This document shows positions 23,190 through 33,039 of a DNA stretch of 64,000 nt, in pieces (the stretch's first letter is position 1; each line of letters starts with the position of its first letter). The translations under genes and the position numbers were made by a program. Source of the stretch: Trichobilharzia szidati. Lineage: Eukaryota; Platyhelminthes; Trematoda; Strigeidida; Schistosomatidae. The DNA is taken from the NCBI GenBank assembly GCA_944472155.2, contig OX235279.1:161904199-161968198 (forward strand), in the 5' to 3' direction. The notes under the pieces were generated by a model. The model made no database searches, was not told the origin of the DNA, and saw only the letters and a list, made by a program, of their open reading frames with translations.

Positions 23190-24170
23190 ATGGGGCACAA
23201 AAACTGAGTAGTACCAAGGAAAATCTAAGCCGGGAAGTGCGGCACATGAGAGAAGTTTTGAAACTTAATAATTACCCTGATAAATTATTCAGGAAATATC
23301 TAGGAAAATCCAAAAATAAAATTAATAATAATGGTACTGATAGTGATGATAAAATCAATAATATCAATGACGACATGCATGTCAAATATGCACAGAATGA
23401 TAACAACACCAACAACAGGGAATTCAAATCACCAGCAATACTTCCATACAAAGAAGGAACCTCGGCAACCTTGCGGAGAATTCTTTACAATGCAAGCGGG
23501 AATAAAATTGCCATTTTAAACGTACAAACTCGATTAAAAACAAGCTTTGTCGGTTAAAGGGTCCTATGGAGCCGATTAAACAAAACAATTTTGTTTATCT
23601 AATAGCCTGATGGAATGATTGTCAGGTCAAAGTAGTAGAACGGGGTCAGTCAGTGAGACTAGTGGAGAAAAAAGCCTAGCAAAATCTAGATTAGTTGACC
23701 CGAAAAAGATAAGAAATCTGGAGAATAGTTCAGGCGGAGATAGCACTACATGCAGTCACACACAACCATTCAATAGGATGGGATAGAATGACAGTTTTAA
23801 AATCTAATTTCACAGGGTATAGGGAGAGACTAATAACAGTAGGTATATTTATCGAATCAGCTGAGAGAGATACGTGTAACAGGAATGCTTTAACACCTGT
23901 CCTCCAGGACATCTAGAAAATTCTACTACCCTGACGATGAATATGGGGAGGAATAAATAAGACTATAAAAAGAAACCTTCAAAGTTCTGTATATTTACAG
24001 CTGATATGATATGATATGATTATGAACAGTAATAAACTGTGTTCCAAAGGCGTAGTCATCCAGTACATAGCAATACCGTGTCACTCTGTATGTATGTGTG
24101 TGTGATATCTAATAAACAAATTAATATGGAATTATCTACTTTCCACATTTATTCTGAGCATACATACAGA
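23190..24170 (+). pseudogene. Penelope-like element fragment
   Basis: The open frame 23237-23557 carries 'PYKEGTSATLRRILYNAS', matching 'KEGTSEALRRILSKAG' in the PLE copy at 47 kb. It continues as a frameshifted GIY-YIG region (forward text 'taaacaaaacaattttgt' near 23580, 'cagtcacacacaaccattca' near 23753). The 3' end keeps the family hairpin near 24020-24055. The Asn/Asp-rich stretch at 23310-23420 is a low-complexity linker. Confidence 0.75.
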
Positions 24171-24239
24171 CATACATAAAAAGGAACATACAAATCCTCA
24201 CTGTAATTATTTTTGTTAATATTACGAGTGAAGGTTAAT

Positions 24240-24800
24240 CCTTTCCGTTTGTTTTTTCTTCAAGACATAAATTCACTTCCCCGCTACCCAACCCCCTCCG
24301 CCAACCCCCCTCAAAGCTAACCCAGTAAGTGGGTCATTCAATCAATCAACCAATGAAGTAGGGAATCAGCCAATCAGTGGGTTGGCCGGCAAGGACACTG
24401 TTGGAATTCCGATTTTATCAAATACCGATCGATAAATGCAATCAGACAAGAATTTATACACGCCTAAATATTGTTCTTCCTCTTATCATTATTACTCATA
24501 CAGGATAACAAAGCTGACTGGATATTGATTAGTTAAAATTTTCCACTAACTGTTGATTGATTTTATTGATTTGTTTTGTTTAAATATTTAGACTGGTAGT
24601 TAATGTGTGTGTGTGTCTGTCTATCTATCTGTTTGTCTATCTAACAAGTAATCTTTAAATGATTATTCATCACTGTTTAACTAATTGGTTGTCAACTCTC
24701 TGTTTGTCTCAGTTACTATTCACTACTTTTGGTACATTTTGGCTTAGTTTTTGTCCCTAACTGACAGTAAATAACTTTTGACCCCCGTGTCGTCAATTCA
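24240..24800. repeat. Local triplication, copy 1
   Basis: Shares 'cccagtaagtgggtcattca', a 'ccgatcgataa' block, the 'ttattactcatacagga' block and 'tattgattttattgattt' with 26380-26800 (direct) and 28090-28410 (inverted). No coding content. Confidence 0.85.
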
Positions 24801-24804
24801 CATT

Positions 24805-25570
24805 GTACAACATATATGTGTATAAGCCCTCCCACCCATACACACACCTAAATAACTCTCCCTGTAAAGCTTTGAAGTATGGAGTTACGAAGGGGGAATA
24901 GACCTGTCTTCCTCTCCGTTCGATGTACTGACTTATATCTTTTTCTTCTTAATATCACCCACTAAATCCTTTTTCCAGGCAAACACCTCCTCTGTCGTCT
25001 TCTGAGAATGACGCTGATATCCAAAATTAATTATTTCTAGTGTCACATGATAGATTGAGACTACAGTTAGAATGCATTGGAGATAGTTGTTTCGTCCCCC
25101 CCACCGCATCTCTTCAACAGTAGTACTCACACCTATGACTCCCCACACCATCACCTAGGACATTCAATTGTCTACGAGGCCAAGTTTATTTGGCAGTTCA
25201 GCCACTTATGAACGAGTGGCGAGTTAATAGTAGGATTTTAAGACGGAGACTAAACTCGGTCACCTGTAGAAACTATTATGCACGCCGGCATATGATTATA
25301 GAAAAAGCCATTGCAAACTTAAAAAGTGAGTAAGTGACTGTGTCACATCCCACACTATATACCAGTTTACTTGTGTGATCATGGTCACATATACATAGGG
25401 AGAAGTAATCGCAATTTGCAAGTGAGGTTGGAAGAGCATATTCGGAAATGAATTTTAGATTTTCCCATCGATTGATTGGACCGAAGTGCTCGGTCTCAGG
25501 TTGACATGTCGGCTTCTTGAGCAGATGCTTCGACGATGTCCGGGCATTTAATTAGTATTTAATTGGTGGA
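24805..25570. other. Spacer with a degenerate SINE-like stretch
   Basis: On minus, 25080-25140 contains 'ctgttgaagag' and 'gacgaaacaactatctcc', resembling the SINE-B hammerhead-like domain. The minus 73-codon ORF at 24933-25154 runs through it and is therefore probably not an exon. Confidence 0.35.
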
Positions 25571-25579
25571 TGGTGACTA

Positions 25580-25645
25580 GCAGTGGAATCCAATCCAGGA
25601 TGCGCATTTCGTCCTATTTGGGACTCGTCAGCTGGATGTACCTGC
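25580..25645 (-). ncRNA. Hammerhead ribozyme, apparently intact
   Basis: On minus: stem I strands AUCCAG and CUGGAU give 6 perfect pairs, with a possible outer GCAG/CUGC extension. The core CUGACGA lies at 25631-25625. Stem II is GUCC-CAAAUA-GGAC, followed by GAAA. Stem III is only 3 bp with a 2-nt loop (AUG-CG-CAU). The AUC cleavage triplet is complete, with cleavage expected after the base complementary to 25599. Every invariant core residue I can check is present. It is a type I arrangement, with the helix I end open. Confidence 0.88.
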
Positions 25646-25682
25646 ATTTCTCAGTGAGTGATGATGTTCCCACAGGCTCTCG

Positions 25683-25757
25683 TGGCCCAACTGGTCTAGT
25701 GGATAACGCTTTGGCGTTTGAAACTATAGGCACTGGGTTTCGAGCCTCAGTGGGAAC
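25683..25757 (+). promoter_or_regulatory. tRNA-like pol III promoter of SINE-A
   Basis: A box TGGTCTAGTGG at 25692-25702 and B box GGGTTTCGAGCC at 25735-25746, at about the spacing seen in tRNA genes. It reads toward the plus-strand hammerhead copy. I cannot assign an isoacceptor. Confidence 0.7.
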
Positions 25758-25776
25758 ATCATCACTCACTGAAAAG

Positions 25777-25837
25777 TGCATGTACACCCAGATGACGAGT
25801 CTCAAATGGGACGAAATACGCATCCTGGATTCCACGG
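25777..25837 (+). ncRNA. Hammerhead ribozyme copy, core-damaged
   Basis: Plus-strand partner of the domain at 25580-25645. Stem I CCAG/CUGG, stem II and GAAA are kept. The core at 25792-25798 reads AUGACGA, so C3 is A, and stem III has an A-C mismatch. Expected to be inactive. Confidence 0.75.
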
Positions 25838-25861
25838 CTAGTTACCATCCACCAATTAAAT

Positions 25862-26375
25862 ATTCTGAAATGGTTAGAAAGAAAAATGGACTTTTCAAAA
25901 TCATTAGACACAGGTGGCAGACTACAGTACTTCGTCTACAGTCAAACATCTAATCGAATGTGAACTATAAGATTGATGTCAAAACAGTTTATTGAAGTAG
26001 GCTGAGGCGATAGCTATCTGTAAACTTAAGAGCCCTTTGTGTTTGCTAAAACAATTTATTATTATTACTCTTAACCCACCTACTTTGGTAATCCTTTCTG
26101 ATTAGATAACGAAACGTTAATACTCCTATTATTCTTGAATCCTTTTTGTCACTTTGTGTATTTCAATTGACCTTTAATTATTTTTCATATAAACTGGCTT
26201 GACAAGTGAATGTGTGATCAGATTGTTGTTCGAAATGTATAGCACAAATACATCAAATCACATTTTTCAGATAATCTCCGTCTTATACTAATAACACTAT
26301 ACAAACTTATATAAAGGGGCTAATTGTTTTAAATCTTTTTCTATTTAGACAGACTGACAATTTCATTCTGATTAT
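25862..26375. other. Spacer without recognisable gene
   Basis: AT-rich; nothing recognised. Confidence 0.35.
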
Positions 26376-26379
26376 ACTC

Positions 26380-26800
26380 ATCACTAGACACTCAGGATCA
26401 ATACTTTCTCCAATTCCCCCCCCCACAGCCACCAAATGTCCCAGTAAGTGGGTCATTCAATCAACCGATGCATGAATCGATCATCAGATCAACCAACCAA
26501 ACAATTAACCAATCAGGAAGTTGGGTGACCGTGTCAAATACACTATTAGAATTCAAATTTTTTTCAAAAGGAAGCCGATCGATAATTTTACTAGGACAAC
26601 GCTTTAAGATACACACTTTAAGATTATTTATTTATTATCATTATTATTACTCATACAGGATATTGATTAAGTTCGCCATTAACCTTGATTGCATTTATTG
26701 ATTTTTGTTGTTTAAATTTCTAGGCTAGTAGAAGCAGCTAGAGGAAGTCTTTATTATTGCTAATGTCTGTCTGTCTATCTATCTGTATGTCTGTGCATCT
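26380..26800. repeat. Local triplication, copy 2 (direct)
   Basis: Same block as 24240-24800 with indels, including 'cagtaagtgggtcattcaat', 'gccgatcgataa' and 'tattactcatacaggata'. Confidence 0.85.
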
Positions 26801-26804
26801 GCAT

Positions 26805-27360
26805 ATGTGCAGTGTGTGTGTGTCTATGCGTACAACCGTTAAAGTGTCTTCCAGGTAGTTTAACTTTCTTTTTTATAGGCAATCAGTCAAGCGATAACTG
26901 ATGATATGATGCATTCACGCGCACGCACACACGCACGTACGCACGTACACACACAAACGAATAAACAAAAAACACAACAAAAAATTTAATTAACAGAATT
27001 TTAGTCATTTGAATAGCTTTTGTTTTCAGCTGTTTGTGTACCGGAGCGTGTGTAGGTTTGTGTGTGTGTGCATCTGAGTGTGAGTATGAGCGCAAGTGTT
27101 TCTCACTGTTGAGAAAAGAGAAGCCAACTAACTGAATAAGTGATGTTGAATTATAAATAATAATAATAATAACAATAATAATAAAGGTACGTTTTCGCGA
27201 TAATTTCTTCCACTTCAGTAAATTCACAAAATTCAGATAGAATTCATGAGTTATTGAAATAAGAGACCCGAAAATCGTCAAGGAATAGTCAACCAGCATG
27301 GCCTACTAATACGATATAGGTAGGTCCTAGGTGGTCTAATCCCCTGATGAGGGGGACACG
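26805..27360. other. Spacer with simple repeats
   Basis: Imperfect (CA)n/(CG)-containing run at about 26914-26960 and a (TAA)n run near 27160-27185. No gene seen. Confidence 0.4.
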
Positions 27361-27368
27361 GGTACCCC

Positions 27369-27711
27369 TGTGGTGAGAGCTGTCTACTAGCCAAATTGAT
27401 AGACAGTAGTAATTGACGTCAATGTTTACGTTCTCAAGATTTGTCGTGAGAAAATATGAACAAAGACTGATTCAAAACCGACCACAGCAGACTTTGCGTA
27501 GGCGGATACACTTAACATATAGATGATCTGACATTCAAGAAACAGTCACAAAGAGATGAAAGATTAACTTTAAGTGAAAAACAACCAATCAGAAGACTGT
27601 GTTTGTTTGTTTAACTAATCTATAATACTGTACATAAAAATATATATATTTTTATGCTTTGATTTCCTTAACAAACGATCTGTTGCCTGGCCCTCGTCTT
27701 CTCTTGTTACA
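27369..27711 (+). mobile_element. Solo LTR 1
   Basis: 343 bp beginning TGTGGTGAGAG and ending CTTGTTACA (TGT...ACA termini). It is flanked by CCCC on both sides (27365-27368 and 27712-27715), consistent with a 4-bp target-site duplication. A TATA-rich stretch lies near 27640-27655. It shares its ends and much of its interior with the LTR at 29530-29870. No internal retroviral-type domain adjoins it, so it is a solo LTR. Class (gypsy-like or other) not determined. Confidence 0.85.
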
Positions 27712-27715
27712 CCCC

Positions 27716-28088
27716 TACCGCTGGTGGGTAAGGACTCCAAACAGCTGGCTAACAGTGGCCCAGTAAGTGGACTCCCTCGAGCCGGTTTCAAAAATTCTCT
27801 CTCCGACTGATGTCATTAGTTTACGAGAAACACTTGCACTTTTCCTCTCTTTCTCATACGCACACACACACACACAAACAACTGACCAGAAAAATCTTTC
27901 AAGCGACTACAATTGTGTTTATGAGTAATTCTGTGAGTATCCAATTGTCTAGAGGAGAAAGTTTAACAACTAACTCGAAAGGACCTAACCGGTTATCATA
28001 CGCACAGACACACGCCCACGCAAACATAGATAAACCTACAGATATACAGACAGACAGTCAGACACAGACAAACCTACAAGTAACATAA
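27716..28088. other. Spacer without recognisable gene
   Basis: Contains (CA)n at about 27859-27876 and a CA/GA-rich low-complexity tail. The 92-codon ORF at 27810-28088 is low-complexity and not called. Confidence 0.4.
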
Positions 28089-28089
28089 A

Positions 28090-28410
28090 AACTACTTCTA
28101 TCTAACTACCTACCCAAATATTTAGACAAATAATTTAATAAATTCAATCGATGATTAATGGGGAATTTAAATCAATCAACTGATCAATATCCAGTCAGCT
28201 TCAGTAGTCTGTATGAGTAATAATAATAATAATAATAAGTAATAATAAGGCATTTAGAAAGCTTCGCCTGAGTCCAATTATCGACCGGTATTTTTTTAAA
28301 ATTTTGACGTCTGAATTCTAACACTGTCCTTGTTGTCTAACTTCCTGATTGGCTGATTCATCAACTGATTGATTGAATGACTCACCTACTGTAGGTTAGA
28401 TATTCTCACG
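28090..28410. repeat. Local triplication, copy 3 (inverted)
   Basis: Reverse complement of the shared block: 'cagtagtctgtatgagtaat', 'attatcgaccggtat', 'ctgattggctgattcatc' and 'gattgattgaatgactcacc'. Confidence 0.8.
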
Positions 28411-28639
28411 ATAATTAACAAGAATAGTAGTAGTAATACTAATGCTAATAATTCTCCAGTGCTTTAAAACGGAGTACTCCAGTCTTCTCAAGTACAAGTG
28501 TCAAGAGGTATCATAACAATAATGATGGTCTGTTTTCAAATTTCTCATTTCTATAGAATACGTAAATTTCACAAATACACTTGTTGATATGATCATATAT
28601 GTTTAATTTCTTATGCTCTGTCATGTTTTAAGTGGTGTA

Positions 28640-29165
28640 GTGTAGTGAGTAATATTTAGATGACTAGGCCTACAGCTATACCGACTAAGATCGGCTGGGT
28701 AGGACACGACGTGTTACGTATGTTGAGGTACCGCGCTTTTTTTCGACGACCAATCTTACCTCCTAACAAAAGAATGAGTAGGTTGGTAAAGAGTTATGTA
28801 AGTAGGTGGGGAGCAGTCAGATCAAAATATCGTGACATAATCAATTCATGCAGTCACTAACTACACTGTTGATTTGAGCCAACAAGCAAGCTAAGCAGTC
28901 ACGTAGGGAGGTGTAGTCTGCCTGTTTTGCTTAGACCGTCGGGATAATGAGAATTATTGGCTAGAGACAATTATCAATAGGCCTCAAAGTCATTCTCATT
29001 GGTGTAGATGCATACACTCTTAGTGTAATTTCCCACAGCCGCTGAACCCTGATGTCTTTCCATGTTATTATTCTTTCTTCGTCATATTTCTGTCCAATAT
29101 AGTTCTTTTCAATCTGTTTTCCCACTCCCTTCTCTACCATTTGTATCTCCGGTGTTAGGTGGTAT
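28640..29165 (+). mobile_element. LINE-A 3' fragment, diverged
   Basis: Decayed LINE-A C-terminal coding and 3' UTR: 'gatcggctgggtaggacac' near 28690 corresponds to 'LGHVLRM', and 'cgtagggaggtgtag' near 28902 to 'HVGRCR'. The closing block is near 28960-29020. Confidence 0.65.
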
Positions 29166-29990
29166 AATAAGTTAAGCAATAGTGCGGTTAGGCTCAGAGT
29201 GTTAGGTGATGAAGAGGGAAAGTTAATCGGTGAAGCTGTGGAACTTCATGGATTGAAATGACATTTTACATATGCCTAAATATTGCCTTCCTCGACGGGA
29301 AATGCTAGCTTAGCTGAATCGATCAGGTTCGAAAAGAGTTAGCTAGTAGTCGGTGGTCAAACCGAAAAATGGCTTCATCAGTCGATGAAATTCATAACAG
29401 TTAGTTTGAGCAGACCAGCCAGCTAGCCAGACTCTACGTAGGGAGGTGTAGACTCCTTGCCCACCTCGGGGTTTGGGGTCATTTTGGTGGTAAGGACTAT
29501 TGGTGGCTGGAGACTACTAGTGGTGATATTGTGGTGAGAGCTGTCTACTAGCCAAGTGGTGGACAGTAATTGAGGTCAATGTTTATGTATCAAATATTAG
29601 TCATGTTGTGGTGAGAGATGGTTGCTGGCCAAATTGGTTGACAGTAATTGAGGTCAAAGGTCAAGGTGGACAGGCGGTTACAGTTAACATATAGATGAAC
29701 TGACACAGTCACAAGAGATGCAAGGTTAACTTTGTGTGAGAAACAACCAATCAACAGACTGTATTTTCTACTAACATTGACCTACAATAATGTACATAAA
29801 AATCTATAAATACGTGTTGATTTTTCGTAATAAAAGATCTGTTGCCTGGCCCTTGTCTTCTGTTGTTACAATATGACTCAGAATCCTAGTTCGCAATGAT
29901 GGATGGCGCAGATGCATTGACTCTTTGTGTGATTCGTCACGTCATCCAATAAAACTCTATTGTTCTTCATCTTTCATATTACCACTCTTC
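29166..29990 (+). mobile_element. LINE-A 3' fragment interrupted by a solo LTR
   Basis: Starts at 'gcaatagtgcggttaggctc' (the 'SNIEVRR' region of LINE-A), passes 'ccttcctcgacggg' and 'gtagggaggtgtagactcc', and is split at 29529/29871 by the LTR. Removing the LTR and one ATAT rejoins 'ggtgatat' to 'gactcagaat', which matches LINE-A 'ggtgacatggctcaaaat'. Confidence 0.8.
29530..29870 (+). mobile_element. Solo LTR 2, nested in LINE-A
   Basis: 341 bp with the same TGT...ACA ends as LTR 1 and a perfect ATAT target-site duplication (29526-29529 and 29871-29874). It contains AATAAA at about 29829, a plausible polyadenylation signal. Its 5' part holds an internal duplication of the LTR start, with a second 'tgtggtgagag' near 29614. 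Confidence 0.9.
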
Positions 29991-30204
29991 TCCTCAGGTA
30001 ATGGTCAACTGAAAGGGAAATTTTTTTGTATCTGCATGTGCTAGGATAACATGGATATTGCCCATTTCAGAAATAAGAACGGAGGCTTCAATGAAGAGAG
30101 ATCCATTTTTGGACGCAGATTTACTCAATTAGCTGTATAATCGAAATTTCAAGAGTTAATTTTTAGATAGTGGGTAGGGGGACTCGATTTTCTTTTTCAA
30201 GTTT

Positions 30205-30345
30205 GATCATGAAATGATGTCAGTTAAAGGGATAATTGAAAACCATTAGGAAGTACTGGACAGCCGCTTCGTCCGCCTGATTTGGGACTCTTCACCAGTA
30301 TGCACCCATCACCAGGGTTCGAACCCAGGACTTTTTGGTTACAAG
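30205..30345 (-). mobile_element. SINE-B 3' half
   Basis: Antisense tail, hammerhead-like domain ('gatttgggactcttcacc' near 30278) and the B box 'gggttcgaacccagg' (30317). Truncated in the head by the next element. On minus the core reads GUGAAGA, so C3 is G. Confidence 0.75.
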
Positions 30346-30349
30346 GCAG

Positions 30350-30540
30350 TGGCGTAGTTTAATTTTTATACACTGCAGAGTTACTGACCTCATACCCCAA
30401 GCATCCGCCCTCTTTTTATCACCAAGCTTACAACCAAGTGGCTAAGCTAAGTTATCTAGTATTTCAGCGTCACTGGTCGGGAATCGAACCCTGAACCACT
30501 TGCTGTGTATGGTTGGCAAGTATTCTAATACTAAATGACT
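30350..30540 (-). mobile_element. SINE-C-like copy, diverged
   Basis: On minus: the head with B box 'gggttcgattcccgacc' (about 30490), then a body corresponding to SINE-C up to 'gaggtcagtaac' near 30390. The tail is missing. Confidence 0.55.
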
Positions 30541-30589
30541 CCATCCTCTTCTCCCCACTTTTGTTTAGCTGGCTGGCATCACGACTGAT

Positions 30590-30965
30590 ACCCATAAGCT
30601 TCCATCTCGTCCGCCTCACACGATCGTCACCAATCGTGTCAACCTAGAACACAAGCCAGATTTGTCGTTTGTCATTCAGGTTTTACTCGTGATCACGGCA
30701 CGTGGTATTACCAGTCTTCTCAAAGTGTGTTCGGTTTATCCATTTCCATTTTCTTCGCCATAAATTTGTTGTCCATTCGCTATCGGTAATCTCTTCCAAC
30801 TGGTCGTCTAATCTTCATTTTGGAGCCAGCGAAGACGGTAGCTGATGATAAAAGTCTGCCCCAGTTGCCTGGTAGAAATGCTTTCTCTGACATGCACGTT
30901 AATTTCAGATTAATAAAGGTATACCTTGCCTTCAGTAATTTACTGGCTGGTTCTGAACTTCTTGG
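30590..30965 (-). mobile_element. LINE-B 3' fragment
   Basis: Antisense LINE-B. 'ctaatcttcattttggagcc' (30809) is the reverse complement of the coding words around 'LKIR', and 'ataccttgccttcag' lies near 30920. Confidence 0.6.
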
Positions 30966-31029
30966 TGAGAACGGAAGGTTTGGCATGCAGTGCTACAAAA
31001 ACTTCAAAGCACAGGCGCGCATATATACA

Positions 31030-31710
31030 TGACAACGAATATAGGACTTCAGGTGAGTATAGGCGAGAGATAGAGGTGATGTAGATAACTAACCAACCGA
31101 CCAACAACAACAAGAAGAAGCACCAATCACTATCAACTGAAGATATTTGAATAGGATCACTTCCTGCACTTATCTAGCTGGGTCGCATCCATTCCACTGC
31201 AGCCAGCCAGATGGATGAAGAGGTCGGAACCAACCAGAAGCAGAAAGGTCAGACAGGCCTTCACCACTTCGAAATCAGTTTGGAAATCTTCTGAACTCAG
31301 CATAATGAACGAAATTCCGGTTCTCATAACCAAAGTTAAGTAACTTCTGTATGCGTCAGAAACTTGGTATGGGCGTGTCACGTAAAGCATTTCCAACAGC
31401 CTATTGCAGAGCTTTATCAACAATAATCTTTTCTACCCACCACAATGACGATCAGATGATCAGAAAGGAACTCTGGCAACGAAGAAGATCGAGAGGAAGG
31501 AATTGAAAACCTGCTGAGGAGACTGCTGAGTAAAATCTATCACATATCACGTATCAGCCGGGCCGTTGCTGAAGTGGAGCCCAAATTTGGAAAAGACAAG
31601 TTGGGTGTGTGCGTTTGGGTTCGAGGGCGGTGACATGGATGAGACAGTGTACTAAGTCCGAAGAGGAGGAGATGAAAGTTTATTGGCAACCAAGGAACAA
31701 AAGATGCAGC
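31030..31710 (+). mobile_element. LINE-B 3' fragment
   Basis: Plus-oriented, head-to-head with the preceding minus copy. Shows 'gaggtgatgtagataacta' (31073), 'caccaatcactatcaactga' (31121), the C-terminal decay, and a 3' end near 'gatgcagcccctatata' (31702). Confidence 0.65.
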
Positions 31711-31714
31711 CCCT

Positions 31715-31950
31715 ATATATAAATATATATATGATTGTACAGCTTAACTGAGTGACTGACTGGTCTCAGCATAGAAGTTTTTATAGGAATTCAGCAGTAC
31801 AAGTTGTCACACTCCCTCTTCAGGTAGCAACAGAAGACATTAAAGATAGATTCAACAAAAGAGATACAAAATAAACATAAGCGTGAGTTAGGGAAAAAGA
31901 ATACTAGTTATATGGAAGAAGAATAGTTTTATTGGATGAGATGACAAATC
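31715..31950. other. Spacer without recognisable gene
   Basis: Nothing recognised. Confidence 0.35.
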
Positions 31951-31954
31951 ACAC

Positions 31955-32325
31955 AAAGAGTGAATGAATCTGCGTCAGCCATCACTGAGAACGAGGATTT
32001 TGAGCCAAATATGATCACCAGTAGTCTCCAGCCATCACTCTTTATCACCACCCAGAGGACCCCAATCCCGAGGTAGACAGGCAGTCAACACCTCCCTACC
32101 TGGCGGCTGGCTAGCCAGCTGGTTGGTTGGCCGGCTCAAACTAACTGTTGTTATGGATTTCATTGATTGATGAAGCTATGTTTTCGTTTGACCACCCACT
32201 ATTAGCTAACTCTTTTTCAATTTGATGTAACCTATACTAACTAAGCTAACATTTCCCGTCGAGGAAGGCGATGGCTAGGCTAACACATATCATGACCATC
32301 TCAATCGATGTAACATACACTGCTG
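31955..32325 (-). mobile_element. LINE-A 3' fragment
   Basis: Antisense LINE-A coding end: 'actgagaacgaggattttga' (MAQNRSQW region), 'ggtagacaggcag', 'cccgtcgaggaaggcgatgg' (HRLPRR region, 32249) and 'catctcaatcgatg' near 32305. Confidence 0.7.
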
Positions 32326-32329
32326 ATTA

Positions 32330-33035
32330 GTAAATTCACTGGTGAAAAAGACACTCTCCTCCTCAATGAATCCACAACAGATTAGTCATACACCATTTTA
32401 TTCATTCAAATAACAATTATAGAGGGGGGCGGGGTGGGGGTGAAACTTTTGTTACATATTATTGTTGTCCTCCATATAAATTACTACTATCACCGATAAG
32501 AAGGGAAAAATCTCCGCATTACAAGTTTCTTTTATTCGTCTTCTATCTATGTTTCTACCCATCTGTATGTCGATGTATGCCATATAGAATTTATCTAAAC
32601 AAGAATAAATGCAGATTATGCAACTTGTTATCGATCGATTGATTTTTCGTCCCCAGTACCTCTTTAAGTAATTATACATACAACTACATATATAGAATGT
32701 CAACAGGCATTCACTGAATATATATATATATACATGTCACATATCATGTGTCAGTAAGGTCATGCGAATAGAATTCCATTGGATCGATAATGGGTGAAAA
32801 AATTAGACTTTAGAAGAAACACCTATGTTGAGGCACAAAAGTCGAAATATGATGACCAATGGAAAGCGGTATGTCTCAGGAAGATAAATTTAATCCCTTA
32901 TCATCTATGCGCAGTCAGGTTGGGCACTGCCGTCATAAACGGCCTACTACAACCAAGGGAGGGTGGGTAGTCACATGAATCTTCCTCCTTCTACACACTC
33001 TCTCTCACTTTTCTCCCAAAATACTTTCATATGGA
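32330..33035. other. Spacer without recognisable gene
   Basis: AT-rich sequence with a short (TA)n near 32721. Nothing recognised. Confidence 0.35.
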
Positions 33036-33039
33036 TATG

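Larger units (their letters stand above)
25575..25860. mobile_element. SINE-A (Smalpha-like) inverted pair with hammerhead ribozymes
   Basis: Two hammerhead domains in opposite orientation flank a tRNA-like centre. The outer arms are near-perfect reverse complements ('tgatgttcccac' on one side, 'gtgggaacatca' on the other). Schistosome Smalpha SINEs are known to join a pol III promoter to a hammerhead ribozyme, and the core here matches that family by recognition. I infer a head-to-head dimer or fold-back copy. Confidence 0.85.

Noticed and set aside
24933..25154. 73-codon minus ORF as a host exon
   Set aside because: It crosses a degenerate SINE-B-like domain and lacks a clear donor.
25570..25953. 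127-codon ORF over the SINE-A pair
   Set aside because: Antisense and sense readings of the same palindrome both stay open; this is a by-product of the ribozyme and tRNA-like sequence.
27369..29870. One LTR retrotransposon with 5' and 3' LTRs
   Set aside because: Each LTR has its own 4-bp duplication (CCCC and ATAT), and the sequence between is a repeat copy plus LINE-A, not gag-pol.
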